The notes: generated from the sequence alone by a model not told the origin. 64,000 nt of DNA from Isoetes taiwanensis (GCA_021234155.1 JAJEKV010000057.1:6541821-6605820); one strand, 5' to 3'; counted from the first letter of the stretch, positions 1 through 11,270 are shown. Made by a program: numbers and translations.

Positions 1-296
1 ATTAGGCTTGTGCTTGAGCGGCGGAAATAATGGCGTCCTGCTTCATCATCAGCAAAACGAACTTTTTTCTGATTTTTGCACAAATCTGCATTCTTTGCAG
101 GCCTTGCAGAAAGCACCGGACCAGAAAATAAAACATCTTCATCCGAACTCGAATCTTCATAATAACTATCTTCACAATCAGAATCATCCTCTAGGGCATC
201 ATCTTTGTGCAGAAAAGACCTCGCCAAATAATACACACCTCCGGCGCCGGCCAGGACTGCTGCCACGCCAATTTTACTAGATGCAAGGTTTGTCAT
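1..296 (-). CDS. partial first exon of unknown membrane-anchored protein
   Basis: An open frame starts at ATG 296-294 and runs 98 codons off the left edge without a stop. The N-terminus has a small-residue hydrophobic stretch (IGVAAVLAGAGGVYYLA, about residues 9-25) that could be a signal anchor. A long acidic Asp/Glu/Ser segment follows (about 36-58), then the basic-hydrophobic motif KKVRFADD (about 80-87). KVRF fits the RVxF docking motif of protein phosphatase 1; this is an inference from the motif only. A TATA-like run lies about 165 bp upstream on the same strand. I do not recognise the family. The gene model is plausible because frame, composition and promoter agree, but only part is visible. 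Confidence 0.45.
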   Translation of the reverse strand, partial: MTNLASSKIGVAAVLAGAGGVYYLARSFLHKDDALEDDSDCEDSYYEDSSSDEDVLFSGPVLSARPAKNADLCKNQKKVRFADDEAGRHYFRRSSTSL

Positions 297-458
297 CTCT
301 GATTCTTAGCAATAAATTGGCACTCTTGGGAAGAAATTTGCCACAACCCAAATAGATTTGAAGCAATGAAGGAGAAGAAAAAACTCGGGTTTCTTTAGTA
401 GCAAGGCGGTTTGAGGAGGGAAAAACAAAGGTGTTTATCGAGAATAAGAGAAGGAATA

Positions 459-473
459 TATATATATAAAGAA
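459..473 (-). promoter_or_regulatory. TATA-like element upstream of the edge gene
   Basis: On the minus strand this reads CTTTATATATATATATTCC-like, an alternating TA run with a TATA core. It lies about 165 bp upstream of the ATG at 296. It could also be a simple (TA)n run. No other recognisable gene signal was seen in 301-815. Confidence 0.3.
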
Positions 474-969
474 AGGACTAGAAAACACGAGAAAGTTTAA
501 CGGAGGAGTCCAACTAAAACTTCGCCCGAACTTATATCGAAACGACAAACTCAGATCTTCGTGGCCACGGAAGTTTGCCGATCGTGAAGAAGTGTCCCAC
601 TCATCCTATCTCCGTTCTATTTTCTTGGCCATTTTCTAATTTCCTAACCCTTGATTTATGAAACTAGAGATTCAATGGTGTAGATTGATGCCACTTCAGA
701 TTTTGATGAGGTGGAAATTACACGTGGATAGGCTAGAATTTGAGGAAAGGCTGTAGGCCAGGTAGGGCTGGTGTAAATTTCTCTTTTCTTGCATAAATTT
801 TTCTTCTCTTCAACCATGGATTTGAATTCCATTCCTGAGGATGCATATAGGAGGCTGAAATTGAGATTGTTCCTTCCACTCAATTTTCAGTTGGTGATGA
901 TCAAGCTTCTGACGAGTGTGAAGACGAAGATGATTCTAGCCAACCCAATGTCGGTAAGGAAGGGGTTCT

Positions 970-1335
970 ATGGCCGAAGCCGCTATCGAAATGCTTTGGA
1001 GGAAGATTCCCGATATCAAAGTCAATAAGCTTCAAATGGGTAACTTCAGGAGCAAGGATTATGCTGCAATAGCTTTGCGGTTGAATGAGACCATCAGATA
1101 CACTGGCAAGCAAGTGAAGAACAAGGTGGAATGCCTCGTGAAGAAATATAAAAAAGAGAAGGAAAAAGAATCTAGGACTGGCTCCACTCCAAGCGAGTGG
1201 GAATTCTTTGAGCAATTTGATGCTGTCCTTGGCGAATCGTCAAAGGTAGTTGGTCTACCGGGTGGATCAATGGAGACTGGGTTCAGGAGTGGCACCAAGC
1301 GAAAAGCGGACGATATGAATCCTAAGGTCGGATTA
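970..1335 (+). pseudogene. Myb/SANT-like (trihelix-type) DNA-binding domain fragment
   Basis: The frame from ATG 970 encodes a compact helical domain with the Myb/SANT-like pattern: a Trp near the start (LW, about residues 9-10), GNFRSKDYAAIALRL (about 24-38), TGKQVKNKVECLVKKYKKEK (about 45-64), then a TGS-PS-W-FFE segment. This matches the family found in trihelix factors and in PIF/Harbinger accessory proteins. A stop lies just upstream in this frame (955-957). An acidic stretch in another frame (896-965) suggests that the N-terminal part was joined by a lost base near 968. The frame runs straight into A1 sequence at about 1335, so its original C-terminus is missing. It is probably a broken gene or transposon ORF. 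Confidence 0.5.
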
Positions 1336-1406
1336 ACCCAACCCGTGGGTATTGTCTTGCTGTCCAGAAGGGCACGCAGAGAGTTGTAACCACCCAGGTG
1401 CTGCAT
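1335..1406 (-). pseudogene. stub of the last A-family ORF
   Basis: The minus frame reads LGGYN-LR-LL-SKTIPTGWVNP. It matches the start of the ORF at 60768-59930 in A2, where the protein continues. In A1 homology ends after WVNP and the sequence changes to the Myb/SANT fragment. This marks the truncation point of A1. Confidence 0.6.
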
Positions 1407-1451
1407 ATAAATTTGTGCAAACGGAAGATCCTCAGGATGGGCTAAATTCTT

Positions 1452-3546
1452 TCACATCTGTTCTAGCGTCTCAGCTTGCCATAGAGGTAGGTGACGAGCA
1501 AGCTCAGGCATGTACTCAGTGGATAGAGTGTTGGACTGAGCAGGATCTTGTAAATACGGATTGTTTTCTAATAACAACCAGTGGGCATGAGGGTTGCCTT
1601 GAAAAATTCGATGTGCCTCATCTCTGAATTTATCTTGTGTATCAGCCAGATAGAAATCGTGAAAAATATAAGCCATAGGCTGAACGACTCGGAAGATGAC
1701 CAAATCAGAATCCTCACAGTGGATTTGATCAAAAACTAAGAGGGCACAAAGTAAGCCTTTATCTTCAACGGAAAGGTCCGGCCAGATCCTGAGAAAATTC
1801 GCGCTGCCCAGGGGCTGCGCATCAATCTTGCCGTTTGCCGCGTACCACTTGAGAAGAAAAAGGTGGCGTCGGGCAACCACATAATCCAGATAACTGGAAG
1901 GGGTACAGAAGTCCATAGGAATGCGGAGAGCAATATCAATATAGGCTTCTTGTTGATTTTGTGCGTCTTCCGCAGATTGAACAGCTTGCTGGAGTTGATT
2001 TTCCAAGTCTCGGATCTGATTATCTTTTTCAAGCAGGAGATGGGACTGATTACAGAATTTCCGGTGAGAGAGTGTGGCCTGTGAAGATGAAGGCACTTGG
2101 GTGGAGCTTTGAAGCCGAAGGGTGGCAATTTCTGCGTCATCAATTATCTTCTGCTTTTGAGCTTCAGTAAGTTGAGCCTGGAGAGGCGTGACCTGACTTT
2201 GAAGCGTGGATAATTGGCCTTCCAGAGAAATGATCTGCTCGTTGCGTCCCTTGAGGTCGTTGAGCTGATTGTTATAATTTTGAGAGAGATCCGTGTACAT
2301 TGTTTGAAGGTCAGCCAGGGTTTTGTTCTTGGTCTTGATCTGCTCCAACAATTCTTGAATGGTGGACTGTAACTGAGCCTGTTGATCAGCCAGTAGGCTA
2401 GTCTGTTCCTGTTCAGTCTTGAGAGATTCACGGGCCTGTAAAAGAGCCTCGTGCTTCTGTTGAAATTTATCTTCAAGAGATTGAACTTCCGTGGTGGCAG
2501 CTTGGAGATTCCTTTGAACTGCTTCCGTGGCCTCCATGTAAGCTTGAATGCCATTCATGAAGGTTTCTTGCGAGTCTTGAAGCTTAAGGATAGCTGCGTG
2601 TACATCCTGCTGATATTGATACAGGGCCTGTCGAGAAGGTGGAAAGGCGGGGCCTTGTTGGCGATTAGACTGTGACGTCTGAGAAACATGATGAGAATTT
2701 GAGGGCGTGGTTTCCGTGGATGAAGAGGAAACAGGAATAGGTTTGACTTGATTTTGAGCATGACCAGGAGAAAGAGGAGGGCTTGAAGTCTCAGCATGGT
2801 GGTTTTTAGGAAGGGAAATGGAAGGTTTGGTGAGTGGATGCCTGAGAAGTAGAGGGGGACCCTGGATTGGTGATAGGTACACAATGACGGATGATGGCCT
2901 GGAGGTGAGCACCCACAGCAGTGTCAAAGCCAGAAGAAGATGCTGCACGGATGCGATCAATTTCATGGAGAAGTCTGAGGAACAAAATTTGTGGCCAATC
3001 AATAGGATGAGTGGAGTGGATGGCCATAATGACAATGTTGTAATAAAACTGTTTATTGATATGGGTATTCTTGATGGAATACCCATAGAATTTTTGCCAC
3101 ATAAACTTTACAAAAGTATCGTGGGTCTTTGCAATGTTTGTGAGTCGATGGGTGTTGGCTTGATAAGGAGCGGTGCCATACTGAGAGACATCCTGGTCCT
3201 GTAAGGCAGCCCAAGATAAAGAAGGTCTGTGAAGAGGGATCTGGAATACCTGAGAAAGCAGAAACCGGGGTAAGCAAAATGGTGGTCTGATCGACCGTAG
3301 TGGCATATCCATCCGTGATGTTGATTATGTGAGCGACAAACTGCTTGAGTTGCTCCGGATTTGGGGCAGGGAGATCCTGCTTGGAGAATTCATAAAGCCC
3401 ATGGCGTTCCGCAATCGCGCCGACTTTGGACCCTCGCAAGGGAATCACGAAAAGGTGGGAGTGGAGAAAATTACCCACGACTCAAAAAAGAGCCGGATCC
3501 CTTTGGAACAAGAATCTTGAAGTTGGGGAATTTGCCCGAGCGCCAT
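1452..3546 (-). pseudogene. A1 sense accessory ORF with N-terminal transposon-protein-like domain and coiled coil
   Basis: The start at ATG 3546 is supported by A2, whose homologous frame starts at 62853; both begin MA and share FSTPTF. The N-terminal third contains DTFVKFMWQKFYGYSIKNTH and ID-I segments that resemble the 'putative plant transposon protein' domain known from Athila-type elements (tentative). A Ser/Pro/Gln linker follows. About 200 residues (2650-2070) then form a heptad-rich coiled coil full of Gln, Leu and Glu. The C-terminal domain contains DYVVARRHLFLLKWYAANGK and ends at 1452. Coding moves through three frames (breaks near 3455, 3230 and 2815), with few stops. It could be a structural or envelope-position protein; no transmembrane segment is obvious. 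Function unknown. Confidence 0.6.
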
Positions 3547-3639
3547 GGCTGGCCAGCGCCTAAAGGAACCGAAGAGCGATGTGAGAAGCCGGAGGGCTGA
3601 GAGCGTAAGACTAAAAATGAAGATAGACGGTGGTTTTAG

Positions 3640-4088
3640 GGCTTACGTTGTGGCGGCGGGCGATGATGAGAATGAAACAAAGAACCGCTGATGGTGCCAG
3701 GTGGCGATAGATGCGAAGAAGTCGATTGAGAGGTAAAAATGTGGCTAAATCCCCAAGCAGTTAAGGGAGAAGCGATGAACGGTGGAGATGAGACGTGAAT
3801 TAACGATCGGATGTGACAGCTGGCGAAGGTACAAATATTAATGTCCGACGGGCGTGAAAGGAAGGAATGTCATTTAATGCTGATAACTCGAAGTGAGATA
3901 TCATAAAGAAAAATGTGTCAGACAGGACCATTGCTAGATATGCGGCGGGAGAAAAATTCTGCATTTAGAAAGAACCGTGCATTGCAACCACGTTAGCAAT
4001 TTTGTGATTGGTCCACGTCGGCAGAGCTCCAAGCGGTTGGGCTATATAAGACGAGCAGTGGTCGAAGCTGAGACACCAGTTCGCGAGC
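3640..4088. promoter_or_regulatory. bidirectional promoter-like spacer of A1
   Basis: The spacer lies between the starts of the minus-strand coiled-coil ORF and the plus-strand 79-residue ORF. On the plus strand it has an inverted CCAAT box (ATTGG, 4007-4011), an ACGT core (CCACGTCG, 4013-4020) and TATATAAG (4043-4050), about 40 bp before the plus ATG. The same order recurs in A2 (ATTGG 63316, TATATAAG 63351) in alignable sequence over about 400 bp. The conservation suggests function for the plus-strand transcript. Confidence 0.5.
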
Positions 4089-4328
4089 ATGGATGATGAA
4101 TGTACTATGCCGACTAGTTGCCAGGAATGGATCACTTGCAAGATGAACGCGAAAGACCTCTGGAAATGTCGCAACCGCGGCATCCGGATGGACGGCTGGT
4201 GTGGCGCAATGGCGGAGCACCCGGACCCCAAGACTACTCCCATCGAGGTGGTGATCCATCTGCGCTGGGAGCCTGAACACTGCCGCTACCTGGTGCTCCG
4301 CATCACCTCTGCTCCAGACCCGGAGTAG
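4089..4328 (+). CDS. antisense 79-residue Cys-rich ORF of A1
   Basis: This is an intact ORF on the strand opposite to gag-pol, about 40 bp behind a TATA box. It has Cys at residues 5, 11, 17, 27, 38 and 65, with a WITCKM segment. The C-terminal part is amphipathic, VVIHLRW to RITSAP (about 54-75). A2 carries a homologue at 63391-63645, frameshifted. In the last 27 codons I count seven synonymous and seven replacement codon differences, so this region was coding in the ancestor. No signal peptide or membrane segment is visible. Antisense extra ORFs after pol are known in the Tat lineage. I do not recognise this protein; a small zinc-binding regulator is a guess. Confidence 0.55.
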   Translation: MDDECTMPTSCQEWITCKMNAKDLWKCRNRGIRMDGWCGAMAEHPDPKTTPIEVVIHLRWEPEHCRYLVLRITSAPDPE

Positions 4329-4466
4329 GGGATCTTTTAACTTAGGATTTTGTAAATAGGGCTCTGCCCATAGCGGATGTATATGGGCAATGCCCACCTT
4401 TTGTATTTCGCCACTAATATAATATAAATATGCCGCTTAGTCACTATCTGTGGAATCGGAAATTGG
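4329..4466 (+). other. 3' region of antisense ORF, converging on pol
   Basis: An AT-rich tail contains AATATAATATAAATA (about 4414-4428), a possible polyadenylation signal region for the plus-strand ORF. It meets the end of the minus-strand pol frame (TAA at 4469-4467). A2 lacks this segment. Confidence 0.35.
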
Positions 4467-7294
4467 TTATTGATGATGTGTATGAACGCTTATATCTTCT
4501 GTATGAAATTGTTTTAGGCGAAAACCATTAACCAGTGTAGGTAATGGAGGGCCATCTAATTCAGCCAGCTTGAAAACACTGGGTTGAACAACTTGAATAA
4601 TTTGATAAGGACCAAGCCACCTGAATTTTAACTTGCCTGGAAATTTTTTTAACGAGAATCATAAAGCAAAACCAAATCACCTTCTTTAAAAGTTTTGGTC
4701 TTCAGATGTTTGTCATGCAAGGATTTCCGCAACTGTTGGCCATGAAGAACCCGAATATAAGCATCTCGCCTAAGTTCATCCAATTGTTCAAGTTGGTAAA
4801 CTCGTTCTTGAAGAGCTGCAGGTGGATTACATGTGGTAGCAAGTTGGAAACGAAGTGTCGGAAGAACATATTCAAACGGCATCAAAGCTTCTTGACCATA
4901 AACCAACTTAAAGGGAGTATGACCAGTAGCAATCTTGAAACAGCAGTTGTAAGCCCAAAGAACAGTAGGTAACTTTTCGTGCCAATCCGTGCGAGAGGCA
5001 TCACAGATTTTCTTCAGAATAGTGATGAGAGTCTTGTTTGTGCTTTCAGCCAAACCATTCCCTTGAGGATAGTAAGGTGTGCTTTTGCGATGATGTATGT
5101 GCAAATAATCCGCCAGCTCCTTGATGGTGTGATTAACGAAATGAACTCCACGATCACTGACCAGTTCCGTGGGACAGCCAAAATGCGTGATGATGTGTGT
5201 GTACAGAACCTTGGCAGTGCTTGCTGCAGTATTGTCTGGAAGTGCACAAGCCTCAGCCCATTTGGTAGCGTAATCAGTGATGACCAGAATGTAGCGGGCA
5301 CATGTGTGCCGCGCGGGAGGATCCATGGGCCTCACAAAGTCCATTCCCCATTTGCTGAAGGGAAGTGGCGTGGCGACCGGCATCAATGGGAGTGCGTCAG
5401 GGGCCGTGGGCCGACCCACACACTGACAGACATCACACGTGCGGGCATGAGCGTGGGCATCCTTAAAGAGCGTGGGCCAGAAATAGCCTGCGAGAAGGAT
5501 TTTGCGTGCCGTGGTGTCACCGTGGAAATGACCACCACCAAGCCCCTCATGGGCTTGTCGAATGATATCAAGCACTTCATGAGGAAGAACACAGCGTCTG
5601 AGGACCATATCCTTGCCGCGTTTATACAGATGGCCCGCAACCATGGTGTAGTCACGGACCTCACGGAGAAACTGACGTTGGCGGGATCGAAGTTTTTCAG
5701 GAGAAACTGTGGGATCTTCTGAGGGAAGAGCACCGGTGAGAAGATACTGCTGAAAGTTATGGAACCAATGGGGCGTGGCCGTGATAAAAAACAGCTGTGC
5801 GTCAGGAAAAGCATCTGAAACACCCGTGGAGGGGTCATCTGTGTGGATGCGTGAGAGATAATCTGGGACAACATGAGATTTGCCAGCTTTATGAACGATT
5901 TCAAAAGGAGCGAATTCTTGCAAAAGAAGGACCCAACGAGCAATCCTGCCTGTGGGCGTGGACTCGTTGATCAAATAGAGAAGAGCCTGATGATCAACAA
6001 AGAACTTGATCTGACTGCCCAACAAATAATGACAGAAATGTTGGACACAAAAAATTAAACCCAAGGCCTCCCTCTCGGTGGCAGAGTAGTTGCGCTCAGC
6101 AGAATTGAGTTTTCTGCTGGCATAACGGTTGGGTTTATCTGTGTGCGCGTCATATGCTTGAGAGAGAACAGCACCAATAGCAAATGCAGAGACATCGACA
6201 TGACCATGGAAAGGCTTGTCCCATTGAGGAGGAACAAACACGGGGGCATAGGTAAGCAAGAGCTTCAACTGTTGGAAAGCAGCTTCTGCCTGGGAATTCC
6301 AAGCCCAAGTGGATTCATCACCCGTGAGTTTATGAATGGGATCAGCAATAGCTGCAAGTCCATGAATGAAGGTGGAATAGTAATTTACCTTGCCCAGGAA
6401 AGAACGTGTCTTTTTGATATTAGATGGTGCTTGAGCCTTAAGCACACAACTGATTTTAGCAGGATCCGTGGTGATACCTTCTTTACTGACCACATGACCT
6501 AACAGAACACCAGAGGTGACGCAGAAGGTGCATTTCTCATGATTTAGACTAATACCAGACTCATCACATTTCTGAAAGACGAGCTCTAACTTGTCCAGGT
6601 GATCATCCATGGAACTGTAGGCTGAAAAGTCATCTTGAAAGATCTGGAGAAAGGGTTTCTCCTTCATATAATCGTGAAAAACCGAGAGCATGATGCGTTG
6701 AAACGTGGATGGAGAGTTGGATAAACCAAAAGGAACCACCTTGTAGGCAAAAGTGCCCCACGGGGTGGTAAAGGTAGTCTTGAGTTGATCTGCCTCTTTG
6801 ATTGAAATTTGATTGTAGCCTGAAAAACCATCCATGAAGGAGTACATTTCATGACCAGCAACCTCTTCCAGAACCTAGTCTGTGAAGGGAAGTGGGAAGT
6901 GATCACGCTCCGTGGCCTGATTGAGTTTGCGATAGTCCATGCAGACGCGGATCTTACCGTTGTGTTTGAGAGCAATGACGATGGGGCTCACCCATTCAGA
7001 ATGTTTGACCTCATAAATCAAGCCGGCAGCTAGGAGTTTATCAATTTCGGCCTTGACACGGTCACGATAATTGGGGTTGAGCCGGTACTGTCGTTGCTAG
7101 ACAGGACGTGCATCTGGTTTGGTAGGAATGGTGAGTTCCCCCAAGTCTTTGTTGATACCCCGAAGATCTTTATAGCTCCAGGCAAAAATGTGTTTGAATT
7201 TTTGGAACAGCGTGAGGGCGCGTGCGCGATAGGTGGTCGGTAGATTTGCAGCAAGGCGGACGGGCTGATTGTTGCCAACGTCCACAATCTCCAC
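4467..7294 (-). pseudogene. A1 pol: reverse transcriptase, RNase H, integrase
   Basis: Order on the minus strand: the RT start (DLGELTIPTKPDARPV then a stop near 7098), CMDYRKLNQAT with DHFPLPF, a stop near 6876, YSFMDGFSGYNQ, and the catalytic FQDD (about 6620, Phe in place of the usual Tyr). RNase H follows (HVDVSAFAIGAVLSQ; AERNYSATEREALGLIF). Integrase then shows an HHCC zinc-binding segment (H-G-H ... C-DVC) and a DDE core with MDFVRP, SDRGVHF and GNGLAES. The C-terminus crosses a frameshift in an A run near 4647 and ends at 4467. No chromodomain is seen. The similarity is to Athila/Tat. The role would be cDNA synthesis and integration; the stops and frameshift make it inactive. Confidence 0.9.
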
Positions 7295-8301
7295 CTCCGG
7301 ATCTGAATGTGTGGAACAACTTCCGTGTCTTGAACAACGTGAGGAGAAGGTTGAAACATGATGGGATGAGCTGCATTTTGTGTGGTGAAGAAAAGTGGTT
7401 GCTGAGCGTCATCTAGCAGTGGTTGCTTCATGACGGCATGGACATCCACCGTTTCTAGAGGAAGTACAGTGTCGAAAAAATGGTCAAATCTTTGGATTCG
7501 ATTGCAAGGAGCCAGATAAGGGTGGAGCAGCGCAGCCACAGCCTGGTCCTGATCCAGAGTCATCTCACCCCAAGGATCAACATATTCAGGGTAGGATGAA
7601 AGAGGCAGACTCGCAGGTGGAGCCTGAACATGATAGATATTCTGGGCTTCTTCAGAATCGGTGTCTGAGAGAGAAGGTTCGGCATGTTCCACAGAGATGA
7701 TCTTGCCAGTTTCCAAATCCATGGTAGTATTGAGATGACCATCTGTAATGACGAGCTGGTCCGTGGCCCAGTAATGAATACTTTTTGCCTGACGGAGAGA
7801 AGGTCTGCCGACCAACATTTCATAATCACCGGGATCTTCGCCAGCTTTTCAAACACCAAATTCTAGAGGGAATCTGAGTTCGCCTATATTGATATGAAGA
7901 AGGGGTGTGACGCCTTGAGGGCGCATGATATGATCATTGGCCAACTTGATGTCATAAGGGGCACGGTAAAGTTGTTTGATGCCTAATTGCTTTCTGAGCT
8001 TATCAGTAATGAGATTGACAGCACTTCCGCCATCAATTTGTACATGATTGACTTGGTGATTGCCCACCGTCGCATGCACCGTGGGTGTGGAGGTAGCCAC
8101 GGCCCCAACCAGAACAGTGGGAAGGGGTAACTGGTCCTTGAGAGCAGGACAAAGTTTCAAAATGGTGGCTAGACTCAGCGGAATCTTGATTTTTGCCAGT
8201 TCTTCCTGGACTTCCAAGGGAACATGAGAAAACGGATCTGCAAGATCCAAGGGAGCAGGAGTTGTAGGTAACTGAGCAGCAACTTCTTGGAGAGGCTCCA
8301 C
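7295..8301 (-). pseudogene. A1 aspartic protease and linker
   Basis: A retroviral-type protease lies at about 8080-7780. The active-site segment reads VQIDGGSAVNLI, Asp-Gly-Gly in place of the usual Asp-Thr/Ser-Gly. MLVGRPSLRQAKSIHYW lies near its C-terminal end. An acidic linker then leads to RT. A frame change near 7295 separates this frame from the RT frame, and a stop or shift lies at about 7850-7818. It would cleave the Gag-Pol polyprotein. The DGG variant may be a mutation or a lineage feature. Confidence 0.75.
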
Positions 8302-8805
8302 CTCTGCAGCAATGTTAGGATATTACTGAGAGCGTGAATGTTGAGATGACGAAGGAGGCTCTTGACGCTGCTGAGCGCGTGTGGTTGCATGTACATTGAT
8401 AAGCGTGCGCCCTTCTGCAGCTTGCATGAGGTTAAGAATGCTCTGGCGTACCTTCGACATGACATGAGGCATAAGAGTATCCAAAGCAGGAGAAAAATGG
8501 ACCTTTTTACTTTCTTCATGAGGGATCGTGTCGACTGCAAAGGCGGGTTGTGTGTCATTAGGGATTATGGTCAAGAGGCGGGAAGCCCTGGTCTGACGTG
8601 AGACCAAACCAACCCAGTTTGACGGTTGGACCGGAGGATTGAGAGCTTGGTAAATTTCTTCCTGAGCTTGTTGATCCAGAGGAGGGGTTGACACAGGAGC
8701 TAGTCGATACCTTTGTTGTTGAGGCACACGTGGTGGCTTTCTGAGAACAGGACGAGGGCCTTGTTTTCCATTAGCGATCCAAAGTTGATAGGCCGTGAGG
8801 CGTAC
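8302..8805 (-). pseudogene. A1 gag-pol junction segment, cut by element B
   Basis: This is a basic, Pro/Gln-rich minus frame with LTAYQLWIANGKQGPRPV at its start. It continues across the element B insertion into the A1 gag at 21999 when one copy of the target site is counted, in a frame different from the zinc-knuckle frame. No enzymatic motif is visible. It probably links nucleocapsid to protease. Confidence 0.6.
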
Positions 8806-10394
8806 TGTGACGTCCCCTTCTCGCATATGGTGCCCTCACCGTATACAAACAGGAGTTCTCCCCCCATACCAGCTCCACACTGATATAGGGCCCTCCACAC
8901 ATCACTGCACCCGTAACGAGTCCCAGTGGGAAGAGTGAAGGTGTCATTCTACCCTGTCTCCCTCAGGGCCAACCTAGCTGCGGAAGCGTAAACATACATG
9001 TCAGTATATAACATAAGCACATAACCACCTCCAAGGGTGGTCCATCACATCTGCATAAACAAGGTGAGCACAATACATATGGGAAGCTTTACCCAGGGCT
9101 CAGACTCAAGGGGATGACCCGGCGGCTTGGGTCTCCGAGTTCATTGCATGAGCCAGGGGAATTCATGGCAATGGCTTTGGGCATATGAACATGGCATAGG
9201 GTTGTCCACTCCATCCGCCCCTCACATTGCACACTTTGCGTAGTAGGCTGAAAAGTGTTGGGACCTGATCAGAAGCCCGGCCGGATGCATAGCCAAAAGG
9301 GCTATTCCCGGGTTTCATCTCCCCGGTTCGATGGGGCGGTAGGGATCACTCCCTCCGCAGGTCTACATGCTTTGACTCAAGGTGACTAGAGGGCCACCGC
9401 CTGTGATTCGACTTGAACCCATTGGAAGGTGAACCCCACCCCACGGGTGTCGAGCCCATGCCTTGCCCGCACTTTCGGTGGCAAGGCATTAGACCTAGTC
9501 ACAATGATCCCCGGTAGCACTAACACACCATAGGGATCGCTCAAGAGTCGTAACACCTAACCTCTTTCTAAGCCGGGCCGCCCCCTTCACCCACAACCGT
9601 GTGTGGTTCTTGTGCACAGCTCTAATCTACCGTGGTGCTAGAGAGGCTACTCTAGGAGCATCAACTACAAGCCTTAGGGCCTCTACCCCCTTTCCAATAC
9701 AAGGAGTTCACAAAGATACATCATCCATATACATCAATCAAGAACTAAAGAACTAGATCTAATCTAGATCATAGAGTTAGGTTCTTTAGTTAGTGTCCGA
9801 GATCTAAGACCTAGATAGCTACTATGGGCAATTTAATAGTCTAAACTTACTAGTTCTATGACTAGAAGACGGTTTAAGCTATTAAATTGACCAAATACCG
9901 ATCCCCGAAAGTGGCTCCTCCCTCGACTGAGTTCAACCATCCTGGCCGAAATGATCAATTCAGGAAACCGATGGCGCAATTCGCTTGGGCAAAAATAGTT
10001 CGATGCGGTTTTGGCTCCTGGGCAGCCAAAACAGGGCTCTAAAACCCTAAGGACGAAAACCTAGCAAGTTAGGGTTTTCCTACCCTAAATAGACATGGGT
10101 TTAGGGCTAGGGTTTCCAATTATCCCTTTTTGGCATGTGGGATAATTGGAAAGGGCCCACTTGCCATTAATGGCAAGGTGGCAAAAAGTGTCTACATGGA
10201 AAAGTGTGCCCACATTAATGTGCATATGTGCACATTAATAACATGTGAACATTCCCAGCAAGTTGCCCCTAGGGCTACTTTTTACGGGCTATCCGCCGGC
10301 GTACATCGTCGGTCGGAGTGGCGTCTACGCTGCGTGGCGAGGCAAAGATGCGATAATCGTTCTAGGACCGTATACCGCGGCTTTGAACGCCACA
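8806..10394 (-). repeat. element B 3' LTR
   Basis: The LTR is bounded by TGTGACGTCC on the left and GAACGCCACA on the right (plus reading), so it starts TG and ends CA. It aligns through most of its 1.59 kb with 20452-21993 and with the B-family LTRs at 35185-36447 and 39530-43413. It holds several AAACCCTAA-like strings near 10050-10110. Confidence 0.88.
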
Positions 10395-10413
10395 TTCTCC
10401 CCACCTTGAAATG
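10395..10413 (-). other. element B polypurine tract
   Basis: On the minus strand AAGGTGGGGAGAA lies directly before the 3' LTR. This is the expected plus-strand primer site. Confidence 0.6.
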
Positions 10414-11270
10414 ATGTCGTCCGCAAAGATCGGGGTCTCCCCACCTTGGGATCTTCCTAATCTGCAATCTGCAATCAACATGATGCATACAATATAATAG
10501 TTATACATTTATCAAGATTACCTTAAGGTAATATTTTTAGAACATTATCACGTCATCATACTATGGAATACTTATCAATTCATAACATCATTAAACGAGT
10601 TATTCGCTATCTCAGTTATTATGACATTAAGTTAGACAAAATTTCAACATTTCCTATCCATAATTATTGTTCGAGGTACTCTTTTCGTTCCTTGCAACAC
10701 ATTCCAACAAAATTTGTGTTGCAAGTCTTATTAGCTCGACCTCCTTGCCCCTCCTGGAGCTCTATTGGCCTCAGAGGTCGACACTACGTTAGTACCATTT
10801 AATTATTTAATAAATTTTTTGGTTATATGGTGACCACCCCACCTATCTACATGGATGCATGGCTAATCTCCTGGCCAGGGAAGAGGGTGAATCTTCCATT
10901 ATGGCCGTGGAGACAAGGCCTATGTGCCTATATGCCATGCCTACACCCTAGTTGCCCAACAGGAGGATAGGTCCTTCCCAGATATGGGGCGTGAAGGCCT
11001 AATTCCTCCTATCAAAGCATATATGGGGCTAGAGGTGCTTTTCCTATCGCTGCATTCCTTCATGACCTCCTTTCTCTCTAGGTCGCCTACTTAGTGGGAC
11101 AAGTAGACTTTCTAATCTACCTTCCACTGCCATCGAAAACGCCGTCATGCCTACATTGACATTACACCATGCCCTAGAGATCACCGTAGTGGTCCCATCA
11201 TTGGTAACACGCATGCGACCCATACCTAGCATAGGTTGCATGCGTAGATTAATCTTAACTATACATAGAA
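10414..11270. other. element B 3' untranslated region
   Basis: I see no coding signal between the end of the chromodomain ORF and the PPT. The stretch is AT-rich with no recognisable repeat. Confidence 0.5.

Noticed and set aside
2818..3204. 128-codon plus-strand ORF
   Set aside because: It is antisense to the conserved A1 accessory ORF, and A2 does not keep it.
4979..5722. 247-codon plus-strand ORF
   Set aside because: It is the antisense shadow of the A1 integrase, with no recognisable domain.
8801..8805. Same CGTAC next to element B and next to A2 (59309-59313)
   Set aside because: A 5-bp match between unrelated insertions is likely chance; the two elements belong to different families.
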